Below are positions 1 to 5,669 of a DNA stretch of 5,669 nt, piece by piece. Source of the stretch: Pseudopedobacter sp. Its GTDB lineage: Bacteria > Bacteroidota > Bacteroidia > Sphingobacteriales > Sphingobacteriaceae. The notes beneath the pieces are model-generated. The model had not been told where the DNA came from, did not search any database, and worked only from the letters and a program-made list of their open reading frames with translations. The position numbers and the translations under genes are program-made. Every line of letters starts with the position of its first letter. Position 1 is the stretch's first letter. The DNA is taken from assembly GCA_014378285.1 (NCBI GenBank), contig JACMNZ010000333.1, positions 1 to 5,669 of the forward strand. Reading direction: 5' to 3'.

Positions 1-138
1 CTGAAAGCATATAAGCGCGAAACCCACCACAAGATGAGATTTCTTTTAAGGGTCGTGGGAGATGACCACGTTGATAGGCTATAGATGTAAAGGCAGTAAT
101 GTCATAGTCGAGTAGTACTAATAACCCGTAAGCTTATG
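1..138 (+). rRNA. 23S ribosomal RNA, 3' end (partial)
   Basis: This is the last part of a large-subunit rRNA gene whose body lies upstream of the window. The stretch beginning CTGAAAGCATATAAGCGCGA and the later GAGTAGTACTAATAACCCGT are typical of the 3' terminal domain of 23S rRNA in Flavobacteriia. It is followed within about 150 bp by a 5S gene on the same strand, the normal bacterial order. The exact mature 3' end cannot be fixed by eye; about 135-142 is a fair range. No open frame here is meaningful. Confidence 0.95.
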
Positions 139-146
139 TACACCTT

Positions 147-170
147 TTCTCCCGACTTCGGTCGGGAGAA
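147..170 (+). repeat. Perfect 10-bp inverted repeat with UUCG tetraloop in the 23S-5S spacer
   Basis: Bases 147-156 pair perfectly with 161-170, leaving the loop TTCG at 157-160. The closing pair is C-G, so the RNA has the C(UUCG)G form, one of the most stable tetraloops known. It begins about ten bases after the 23S 3' end. It could serve as a processing or protective hairpin in the rRNA precursor, or be a copy of a short dispersed palindrome. There is no long T run after it, so it is not a typical intrinsic terminator. The structure is seen directly; the role is inference. Confidence 0.85.
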
Positions 171-184
171 GAAACTTTCTTTTA

Positions 185-203
185 TCCTGAACTTGTTTCA
201 GGA
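185..203 (+). repeat. 7-bp inverted repeat, TCCTGAA-CTTGT-TTCAGGA
   Basis: Bases 185-191 pair with 197-203 around a five-base loop. From memory, palindromes of this form (TCCTGAA with TTCAGGA) recur in intergenic DNA of Flavobacterium and some other bacteria as REP-like units; I could not verify this here. It is the second of three hairpins in the 23S-5S spacer and has no coding role. Confidence 0.6.
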
Positions 204-252
204 ACTAATTTTTTTTCTTTATCTCAGTATGTTAAGATATTGTGTAATGTTG

Positions 253-266
253 TCCGCCGCGGCGGA
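253..266. repeat. GC-only core palindrome TCCGCCGCGGCGGA
   Basis: This is a perfect 14-base palindrome whose inner 12 bases are all G or C, in otherwise AT-rich spacer DNA, about 20 bp before the 5S gene. Without a loop it cannot fold fully on itself as a short RNA hairpin, though a shorter stem with a four-base loop is possible. It may be a protein-binding site, a rRNA processing element or a copy of a dispersed repeat; the sequence alone does not decide. Confidence 0.6.
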
Positions 267-286
267 TACCCATTGCAAAACAACCT

Positions 287-394
287 TAAGGTGGTTATTG
301 CGGCGGGGCTCACCTCTTCCCATCCCGAACAGAGTAGTTAAGCCCGCCTGCGCAGATGGTACTGCAGTTATGTGGGAGAGTATGTCGTCGCCTT
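287..394 (+). rRNA. rrf: 5S ribosomal RNA
   Basis: This is a complete 5S rRNA gene of about 108 nt. The terminal helix is visible: AGGTGG near 289-294 pairs (with G-U wobbles) with TCGCCT at 388-393. The conserved interior is present, including CCCATCCCGAACAGAG (318-333), the GTTAAGCCCGCC segment and GATGGTACTGCAGTT. It lies downstream of the 23S 3' end on the same strand and directly upstream of a strong terminator, so it is the last gene of the rRNA operon. The ends are placed by the terminal helix and may be off by one or two bases. Confidence 0.95.
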
Positions 395-400
395 TCTTTT

Positions 401-436
401 AAAAACCTATTCATTTATTTGAATAGGTTTTTTTTT
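401..436 (+). terminator. Intrinsic terminator of the rRNA operon
   Basis: Bases 401-413 (five A then CCTATTCA) pair perfectly with 420-432 (TGAATAGG then five T) around a six-base loop, giving a 13-bp stem. An unbroken run of nine T covers 428-436. It starts about seven bases after the 5S gene and is the textbook arrangement for Rho-independent termination. The stem flanked by A and T runs could also act from the other strand, but no convergent gene is seen. Confidence 0.93.
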
Positions 437-541
437 GTTTAATAAGTATGCACTTTAATATAATAGCTTTTAACACAAAAATATATTTAACTATTATTTA
501 TACTTTGTTTATAATATTGTTAATTATTAATTAATTTTTTG

Positions 542-572
542 TTGATTGAACCAAAATAAAACTTTACTTTTA
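542..572 (+). promoter_or_regulatory. Possible Bacteroidetes-type promoter (weak)
   Basis: The known primary-sigma consensus in Bacteroidetes is TTG (or TTTG) near -33 and TAnnTTTG near -7. Here TTG at 542-544 is followed 20 bp later by TACTTTTA at 565-572, matching all defined bases of the -7 element except the final G. A competing site, TATACTTTG at 499-507, has the TTTG but one base too many between TA and TTTG. In DNA this AT-rich such matches arise easily by chance. Confidence 0.25.
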
Positions 573-580
573 TTTTTTTA

Positions 581-611
581 AATTATTAGTCGTTTATTTT
601 GAATTATTAGT
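581..611. repeat. Direct repeat of AATTATTAGT, two copies 21 bp apart
   Basis: AATTATTAGT occurs exactly at 581-590 and again at 602-611, so the copies start 21 bp apart, close to two turns of B-DNA, in the leader just before the adhesin start codon. The related TTATTAGTC occurs at 583-591 and again at 4021-4029, ahead of the second gene. This spacing would suit a regulator binding the same face of the helix, but the low complexity of the region makes chance a serious alternative. Confidence 0.4.
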
Positions 612-639
612 AATATTATATTAATTACAAAACCAGTTT

Positions 640-3600
640 ATGAAGAAAAAATTACTTTTATTTTTGTTATTTCATTTGTTATTTGGCTTTACATTGAGTT
701 CGAAAAATTTAAATGACCTTGAGAAGTTTCATAATGTGAATTTTGTATTATCGTCAAAATCAATTTTGACTGATACAATAAAAAAAATTAAAAAAACGTC
801 AAGGAATTCCAAAACTAAAGCGACTTTAGCTCCACCTATAACAACTGCGGGCAGCTCTTGCGGTGATGGTGTTGCTTTAATGCAGGTTAATGTTTATGCA
901 TTTGGTGCTAATGGTTCTGAAATCATCGAATGGTTTGCATCTCAGTCATCAGCAACTCCTATATACACCGGGTCTGTATACAGTCCAAGTATTAGTTCAA
1001 CTAAAACGTATTATGTTCGTAGTAGATCTGGCGGTGATGTTAGTACACGTGTGCCTGTAGTAGCTTCAATTTATGTAGTTCCTCCTGCGGTTACTTTGAC
1101 AGCGTCGCCGCAAAATAATACATCAAGCCCTTTATGTTTTGGAACAACAGTTACTTTTACTGCTTCTGGTGGTGCTGATTTATTTGAATTTTCTGTTGAT
1201 GGTGTGGTGATGCAGGGGATGTCCACGAGTAGAGTATTTACAACTAATACTTTATCGGATGGGCAAGTTGTAAAAGTTAGAACTAGATACGCGGTAGTAT
1301 TGGATGGTTCAATTACTGAAATGGCCTGGGGTACAGGAGTTTTGGAGGATAATTTTTTATCGGCAGCCTTATCCGTAAATGCTTCAACGGGATATGTTAA
1401 TTCATTTAAAATTAGCGCGTTAGAGGATAAGGTTGTATTAGGAATTGCTGGAAAAGTGCTATCTAATAGGAGTATTTTATTATTTCTTGATACCAAATCT
1501 GGAGGATTTAATGTTTCAGATTTCGGAAATGAAGCTGATAATGACCCAGCAGTTAAAGCTTTTAATATGTTTAATAATAGCTCTAGTACATTTGATTCTT
1601 ATTTTCTGGCTGATTACTGTTTGGTTATTTCTACAGATGCCACTTCAACTAACTATTATGCAAATGTTATTGAATTAAAATCCGGCGTTTCTGTTAAAAC
1701 TTTTTTAGGAAGTACGGCTTCAGGTTTTCCTTCGGCCGTAATGGGTGTTGATAAAAACAATACCGGAATTAATGATTATAGTCGTGGTTTTGAAGTAGAA
1801 GTCTTAAAATCTCTACTTGGTTATACGACAGGAGATATTAAATTCTTTGCATTGACTATGAATGACAAAGAAGACGGTAGTCAATCAGTTACAAATTCAT
1901 TTTTGAGTCCGGAAAGAAGTAGTAATTTAGATTATGGCAAAGCAGCTATCGATTATAATTTTAAAGATCCTAATCCTGTTGTTGTTGCTTCAGCAGCATT
2001 GATACCGTGTTATTCTGAATCTAATATTACAATGAATTTTGTTTCCACTCCTTCAGTGTCAAGTATAACACAACCAACTTGTGCTGTTCAGACAGGGACG
2101 ATTTATATTACAGCACAGCCCGGAGTTTATTACAGTATTGATGGTACTGTTTATCAAAATTCTAATATGTTTTCGGGATTATTACCTGGAAATTATAACT
2201 TATTTGTTAAAAAGATATCAGATAATACTTGTGCTTTGTCATCGGCAATTCCAGCTGTGATTAATGCAATTCCAACTCCTCCCGTAGTTCCTACGGCGGC
2301 AAATGTTGTTCAGCCAACATGTGGAGGACCATCCGGAAGTATTGTCATAACGACACAAACTGGAACAGAATATAGTTTAAATGGTACAACGTATCAAGTT
2401 TCAAACACATTCAGCGGATTAACTCCGGGGAATTATACTATGTTTGTAAGAAATACAGCCGACACTATTTGTGTAATTTCGTCTGAATCTGCCATAATCA
2501 TTAATGCAATTCCAACTCCTCCGGCAGTCCCAACTTCTTTGAATGTTACTCAGCCTACTTGTGGAGCTCCATCGGGAAGCATTTCAATTATTACACAATC
2601 TGGTGTCGAATACAGTTTGAATGGAACAACGTACCAATCTTCGAATACATTTCCAGGATTAGCACCAAATAATTATACTTTGTATGTAAGAAATACAGCG
2701 GATAATATATGTGTAACGCCATCTTCGGGAGCAATCACGATTAATGCGATTCCAACACCTCCGGTTGTACCAACAACGGATAGTGTGATTCAGCCAACTT
2801 GTGCGACTCCATCGGGAAGTATTTTAATCACCACACAAACAGGAGTGGAATACAGTTTGAATGGAACGATGTATCAATCTTCGAATACATTTTCAGGATT
2901 GGCACCAAATAATTATACTTTGTATGTAAGAAGTACAGGGGATAATACTTGTTTAAAGTCATCGGCAACAATGACAACAATAAACGCAGTTCCTACTCCT
3001 CCGGTTGTTGCAACAACGGCAAGTGTAGTTCAGCCAACTTGTGCGACTCCATCGGGAAGCATTTCAATCACCACACAAACAGGAGTAGAATACAGTTTGA
3101 ATGGAACAACGTATCAATCTTCGAATACATTTTCAGGATTGGCACTAAATAATTATACTTTGTATGTAAGAAATATAGCGGATAATACATGTTCCATACA
3201 AAGTACAGCAAGTGTAACTGTTAATCCACTTCCTTTATTGCCATCAACACCAACTCTGGTGCGGGTTACGCAGCCAACTTGTTTTGTACCATCAGGAAGT
3301 ATCGAGATTGCTACCCAAGCAGATGTTCAGTATAGTGTAGGTAGTGGTTATCAAAACAGTGCTGTTTTTAATAATTTGGCTCCTGGAAAATATACAATAA
3401 GCGTACGATTTACAAATAGTATTACGTGTATAACTCTAGGTTCTGAAACAATTATAAACGCTATTCCTCCACAAATTCAATTTGAAACCATAGCAGACTG
3501 TGAAAACAAAGAATATACTTTAACTGCTAATCCATTATTACGTTCATATGATCCAAACAATGTGTCTTATCAATGGAAAGATAAAGTAGGGAATATAGTA

Positions 3601-4011
3601 GGTACGAATTCAAATGTGCTAAACGTAACGGATGTAATTGCTTTGAAACCAAGCGGACAAGTAGTTTTCCCAGTAACATATACACTTACTGTTTCTTCTT
3701 TAAACACCGGTTGTGAAACATCAAGCGATGTAATCGTTGAATCGGTTTATTGTAACATCCAAAAAGGAATTTCCCCTGATGGAAATGGTTCGAATGACTT
3801 CTTTGATTTAAGATTGATGAACGTCAAGAAACTGGAAATCTTCAACAGATACGGCGTTAAGGTTTACAGCCAGAATAATTATTCCGACCAATGGAATGGT
3901 CAGACAAGCAAAGGAGAAGATCTTCCAAGTGCTACCTATTATTATGTGATAGAATTCAATAGTGGTGAACCCAAAACTGGTTGGATTTATCTAATCAGAG
4001 AAAAACATTAA
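640..4011 (+). CDS. Large modular surface protein, SprB-like repeats, T9SS type B sorting domain
   Basis: This is a 1123-residue protein predicted to be exported through the Sec pathway and then across the outer membrane by the T9SS, likely as a cell-surface adhesin. Seen in order: a signal peptide (1 to about 20: MKKK then Leu/Phe-rich core); a basic, Ser/Thr-rich linker (about 45-72); two Ig-like beta segments (about 73-145 and 150-218); a region of about 220-445 resembling a DOMON/CBM9-type beta-sandwich, tentative; six tandem repeats of about 80 residues (about 468-945), each with a QPTC motif and a second Cys about 50 residues later, similar to SprB repeats; a pre-terminal Ig-like domain with Cys954 and Cys1025; and a C-terminal CHU_C domain (1038-1123) with the hallmark GISPDGNG at 1043-1050 followed by NDFF. 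The family feature of type B sorting domains is cleavage-independent or atypical anchoring and need for an SprF-like partner, which lies next door. The ATG at 640 is chosen because it directly starts the signal peptide; the upstream leader is A-rich with no Shine-Dalgarno. Ligand unknown. Confidence 0.93.
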   Translation: MKKKLLLFLLFHLLFGFTLSSKNLNDLEKFHNVNFVLSSKSILTDTIKKIKKTSRNSKTKATLAPPITTAGSSCGDGVALMQVNVYAFGANGSEIIEWFASQSSATPIYTGSVYSPSISSTKTYYVRSRSGGDVSTRVPVVASIYVVPPAVTLTASPQNNTSSPLCFGTTVTFTASGGADLFEFSVDGVVMQGMSTSRVFTTNTLSDGQVVKVRTRYAVVLDGSITEMAWGTGVLEDNFLSAALSVNASTGYVNSFKISALEDKVVLGIAGKVLSNRSILLFLDTKSGGFNVSDFGNEADNDPAVKAFNMFNNSSSTFDSYFLADYCLVISTDATSTNYYANVIELKSGVSVKTFLGSTASGFPSAVMGVDKNNTGINDYSRGFEVEVLKSLLGYTTGDIKFFALTMNDKEDGSQSVTNSFLSPERSSNLDYGKAAIDYNFKDPNPVVVASAALIPCYSESNITMNFVSTPSVSSITQPTCAVQTGTIYITAQPGVYYSIDGTVYQNSNMFSGLLPGNYNLFVKKISDNTCALSSAIPAVINAIPTPPVVPTAANVVQPTCGGPSGSIVITTQTGTEYSLNGTTYQVSNTFSGLTPGNYTMFVRNTADTICVISSESAIIINAIPTPPAVPTSLNVTQPTCGAPSGSISIITQSGVEYSLNGTTYQSSNTFPGLAPNNYTLYVRNTADNICVTPSSGAITINAIPTPPVVPTTDSVIQPTCATPSGSILITTQTGVEYSLNGTMYQSSNTFSGLAPNNYTLYVRSTGDNTCLKSSATMTTINAVPTPPVVATTASVVQPTCATPSGSISITTQTGVEYSLNGTTYQSSNTFSGLALNNYTLYVRNIADNTCSIQSTASVTVNPLPLLPSTPTLVRVTQPTCFVPSGSIEIATQADVQYSVGSGYQNSAVFNNLAPGKYTISVRFTNSITCITLGSETIINAIPPQIQFETIADCENKEYTLTANPLLRSYDPNNVSYQWKDKVGNIVGTNSNVLNVTDVIALKPSGQVVFPVTYTLTVSSLNTGCETSSDVIVESVYCNIQKGISPDGNGSNDFFDLRLMNVKKLEIFNRYGVKVYSQNNYSDQWNGQTSKGEDLPSATYYYVIEFNSGEPKTGWIYLIREKH
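2041..3480 (+). repeat. Six tandem 240-bp coding repeats (80-residue units) in the adhesin gene
   Basis: The codon for Gln of QPTC falls at 2071, 2311, 2551, 2791, 3031 and 3271, exactly 240 bp apart each time; the last unit is one codon shorter inside. Each unit encodes QPTC, a PSGSI-type strand, YSLNGTxYQ, NTFSGL, a PGNYT or PNNYT turn, VRNTADNTC and a closing INAIPTPP linker. Units 4 and 5 differ at only 9 of 150 bases (2791-2940 against 3031-3180), while units 1 and 6 are much more divergent, the usual pattern for arrays that grow and homogenise in the middle. The paired Cys in every unit may form a disulfide, which is inference. Confidence 0.93.
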
Positions 4012-4025
4012 ATAATATATTTATT

Positions 4026-4050
4026 AGTCCACAACTATTTTTAGTTGACT
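4026..4050 (+). other. Small hairpin between the adhesin and the sprF-like gene
   Basis: CAACTA at 4032-4037 pairs with TAGTTG at 4042-4047 around TTTT, and the stem can be extended past a three-base bulge by AGT (4026-4028) with ACT (4048-4050). The stem is AT-rich and is followed by A-rich rather than T-rich DNA, so it is unlikely to be a full terminator. It could moderate mRNA stability between two genes needed in very different amounts. Weak structure; role uncertain. Confidence 0.35.
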
Positions 4051-4072
4051 TATAAAAAGAAAAAATACAGAT

Positions 4073-4990
4073 ATGAACAAAATACTATTGATGTCTCTTT
4101 TAACTCTCTTCAAATGTATAGATGTAAAAGCGCAACAAAATCCACATTATACGCAGTACATGTATAATATGAATGTTATCAATCCGGCCTATGCAGGTTC
4201 AAAAGAGAGTGTTTCTTTAGGTCTTTTATACAGAAAACAATGGGTCAATATTGAAGACTCACCTGCTTCTTTTACTTTTTCAGGACATGCGCCTGCAGGA
4301 AAAAATGTTGGTATTGGTATTTCTTTAATATCAGATAAGATTGGACCCGTAACGGAACAAAATGTATTTGGAGATTTCTCTTATACATTGAAACTGGGAG
4401 ATACACAACGATTGGCATTTGGTGTAAAAGGAGGAGTTTCTTTTCACAAAGTAGGACTTCGAGACATTCAATCGAGTTTGCCGGACCCATCGGAAGGTAT
4501 CTTTGGAGAAGATATTAATGATACTTCATTAAATTTAGGAACAGGTTTGTTTTATTATACAGACAAATATTATGTAGCATTATCGCTTCCCAATGTGATT
4601 AAATCAGCGCATTTGGATTATAATGGACGAGAATATGGCTCAAATGTGTCACATTATTTTCTTACTGCAGGTTATGTTTTCGATGTTAATTATGAGCTTA
4701 AATTTAAGCCTTCTTTTATGCTGAAATCAGCCTTTAATGTAACTCCTTCTTTAGATCTGTCAGCTAATTTTTTATTTCAGGAAAAGTTCGAAATTGGAGC
4801 AACTTACAGGTTGCAAGACAGTTTTGGTGGCATGATAAATTTTGCAGTAACTCCTGTGTTAAGAATTGGATATTCTTATGATCATATCATTTCAGATTTA
4901 AAAGTAACTGCTCCGTCGTCACATGAATTCATATTATTATATGATTTATTTGAATCGAAAAAAGTGTCCCGTTCTCCTAGATTTTTCTAA
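4073..4990 (+). CDS. PorP/SprF family type IX secretion membrane protein
   Basis: This 305-residue protein is an outer-membrane beta-barrel protein of the PorP/SprF family. Residues 1 to about 20 form a signal peptide ending VKA, then QQNPHYTQYMYN and the signature INPAYAGS, which is the family's N-terminal hallmark. The rest is a run of alternating beta strands rich in Gly and aromatic residues (for example VGIGISLISDKIGP near 80-95), ending in SPRFF, a terminal aromatic as in many outer-membrane barrels. The length fits the family's usual roughly 300 residues. In F. johnsoniae, SprF is required for surface display of SprB, a type B protein; gene order here (adhesin, then this gene 61 bp later) suggests a dedicated pair. 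The start ATG is preceded by the A-rich AAAAAGAAAAAATACAG, a typical Bacteroidetes initiation context. It is one of several paralogues expected per genome, so I give no gene symbol. Confidence 0.95.
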   Translation: MNKILLMSLLTLFKCIDVKAQQNPHYTQYMYNMNVINPAYAGSKESVSLGLLYRKQWVNIEDSPASFTFSGHAPAGKNVGIGISLISDKIGPVTEQNVFGDFSYTLKLGDTQRLAFGVKGGVSFHKVGLRDIQSSLPDPSEGIFGEDINDTSLNLGTGLFYYTDKYYVALSLPNVIKSAHLDYNGREYGSNVSHYFLTAGYVFDVNYELKFKPSFMLKSAFNVTPSLDLSANFLFQEKFEIGATYRLQDSFGGMINFAVTPVLRIGYSYDHIISDLKVTAPSSHEFILLYDLFESKKVSRSPRFF

Positions 4991-5009
4991 AATTTAATTA
5001 CTTAACGAA

Positions 5010-5669
5010 ATGAAAAAAAATACAATATTACTGTTTTTGTGTTAGCTAGTTTTTCACTTAGCGCATAAAACAAAGAGACTAAAAAAGCAGATAAATTATT
5101 TGAAAGCTATAATTATGTTGAAGCTGCCCAAGAATATATCGCATTAGTCGAAAATGGGAATTCCGACACGTATGTGAGCAAGCAACTCGGAGATAGTTAT
5201 TATTATATGCACAATACTATAGAATCTGAAAAGTGGTATGCTAAAGCAATACAATCTCAGCAAGATGCGGAAGCCTATTACAGATATGCTCAAATGCTAA
5301 AATCTAATGGCAAATATGCGGAATCAAATACTCAAATGAAAACGTTTGCCAATTTGATGCCCAATGACCAACGTGCGATAACATTTACTAAAAATCCAAA
5401 TTTTCTTTTGGATTTAAATGCTGTAGAAAAGCGATTTGAGGTCGAGAGAATTTCGCTGAATTCAGAACGGTTTGATTTTGGTGCCGTTCTTTATGGTGAT
5501 GTGCTTTATTTTGCCAGTGCCAGAAATGAAAGCAGCAAAATATACGGCTGGAATAATGAGCCATATTTGGATATTTACCAGTCTACATGTAATGCCGATG
5601 GAAGTTATGCTGAGCCAATTTCTGTTGATGAATTAAATAGCGAGTTTCATGAAGGTCCGTTGACTATGA
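5010..5669 (+). pseudogene. TPR / beta-propeller OmpA-family envelope protein, N-terminal part, broken by frameshift and stop
   Basis: The ATG at 5010, 19 bp after the sprF-like gene, opens a signal-peptide-like frame (MKKNTILLFLC) that ends at TAG 5043-5045. From 5039 the next frame continues VLASFSLSA, meets TAA at 5066-5068, and then stays open for 200 codons to the window edge. That long frame encodes NKETKKADKLFESYNY, about three TPR units (to about 5375; for example YVEAAQEYIALVE and AEAYYRYAQMLKSNGKYAES), then a WD40-like/PD40 propeller start (FDFGAVLYGDVLYFASARN, later LDIYQ and FHEGPLTM). Proteins with TPR, propeller, a carboxypeptidase-regulatory fold and a C-terminal OmpA domain, such as PorE, bind peptidoglycan and support T9SS; such genes often follow sprF-like genes. 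Two lesions are needed to explain it: a one-base loss in A8 (5013-5020) or T5 (5034-5038), and C to T turning CAA (Gln) into TAA. The first in-frame ATG after them is at 5207 and would give a protein without signal peptide and lacking the first TPR. The C-terminal domains lie outside the window, so the OmpA end is inferred. Confidence 0.8.

Larger units (their letters stand above)
437..639. other. AT-rich intergenic region without a gene
   Basis: About 200 bp separate the rRNA terminator from the adhesin gene. The DNA is almost wholly A and T, with no credible coding frame, tRNA or strong hairpin. It must contain the promoter for the downstream unit if that unit has its own. The only structure I can point to is a weak Bacteroidetes-type promoter match and a 10-bp direct repeat, both listed separately. 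Confidence 0.8.

Noticed and set aside
139..286. A tRNA gene in the 23S-5S spacer.
   Set aside because: None of the hairpins forms a cloverleaf, and no acceptor stem, T-loop GTTCRA or CCA end is visible.
136..402. An 88-codon open frame on the + strand between the 23S end and the terminator.
   Set aside because: It runs through the spacer hairpins and the whole 5S rRNA gene, and its protein has no recognisable domain; it is a shadow of the rRNA genes.
499..507. TATACTTTG as the main -7 promoter element for the adhesin gene.
   Set aside because: There is one base too many between TA and TTTG for the TAnnTTTG consensus and no good TTG at the right distance upstream.
1071..1496. A 141-codon open frame on the - strand inside the adhesin gene.
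   Set aside because: It lies wholly opposite the strongly supported adhesin frame, has no recognisable domain and comes from the base composition of the sense codons.
1445..1678. A 77-codon hydrophobic open frame on the + strand in another frame of the adhesin gene.
   Set aside because: The Leu/Ile richness follows from frame-shifted reading of AT-rich coding DNA; the adhesin frame is intact across it.
2949..3152. A 67-codon out-of-frame reading within the repeat array.
   Set aside because: It is low in complexity and Ser/Asn-rich, and is explained by the 240-bp repeats read in the wrong frame.
2041..3480. Regularly spaced repeats that might suggest a CRISPR or satellite array.
   Set aside because: The period is 240 bp, the units are continuous and in frame, and they encode SprB-like protein repeats.
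4272..4490. A 72-codon open frame on the - strand opposite the sprF-like gene.
   Set aside because: It overlaps a clear PorP/SprF coding frame and has no initiation context or domain of its own.

Overview
The window looks like chromosomal DNA from a Bacteroidota, most probably Flavobacteriaceae and close to Flavobacterium. The DNA is AT-rich, the 23S and 5S rRNA termini have the flavobacterial form, and the genes lack Shine-Dalgarno sites, as is usual in this phylum. The adhesin carries a CHU_C-type (type B) C-terminal sorting domain of the type IX secretion system (T9SS), and a PorP/SprF family gene follows it. The genus call is inference; the phylum-level call is firm.

Layout: positions 1 to about 138 are the 3' end of a 23S rRNA gene. 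A spacer of about 150 bp without a tRNA follows, carrying three compact inverted repeats, one of them closed by a UUCG tetraloop. The 5S rRNA gene lies at about 287-394, and a strong intrinsic terminator at 401-436 closes the rRNA operon. About 200 bp of very AT-rich DNA without a gene (437-639) follows; it probably holds the promoter of the next transcription unit and contains a 10-bp direct repeat spaced at 21 bp.

The second unit, all on the + strand, has three genes: (1) 640-4011, a 1123-residue secreted, modular, repeat-bearing surface protein with a type B sorting domain; (2) 4073-4990, a 305-residue PorP/SprF-like outer-membrane protein; (3) from 5010 to beyond the window edge, the N-terminal part of a TPR plus beta-propeller protein of the kind that usually ends in an OmpA domain. 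The gaps are 61 and 19 bp, consistent with one operon. By analogy with SprB/SprF of F. johnsoniae, gene 2 is likely the dedicated helper for export or anchoring of gene 1, and gene 3 an envelope-anchoring partner.

Two points stand out. Gene 3 is broken in its signal peptide by two independent lesions: a one-base frameshift next to homopolymer tracts (A8 and T5), and a TAA exactly where a Gln codon is expected at the predicted cleavage site. The adhesin has six tandem repeats with a period of almost exactly 240 bp (80 residues); the central copies are about 94% identical over 150 bp of DNA, which suggests recent duplication or gene conversion. I see no clearly unprecedented system: the gene trio follows a known T9SS pattern. 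The broken third gene, the homogenised repeat array and the embedded DOMON/CBM9-like module are the parts worth a second look.
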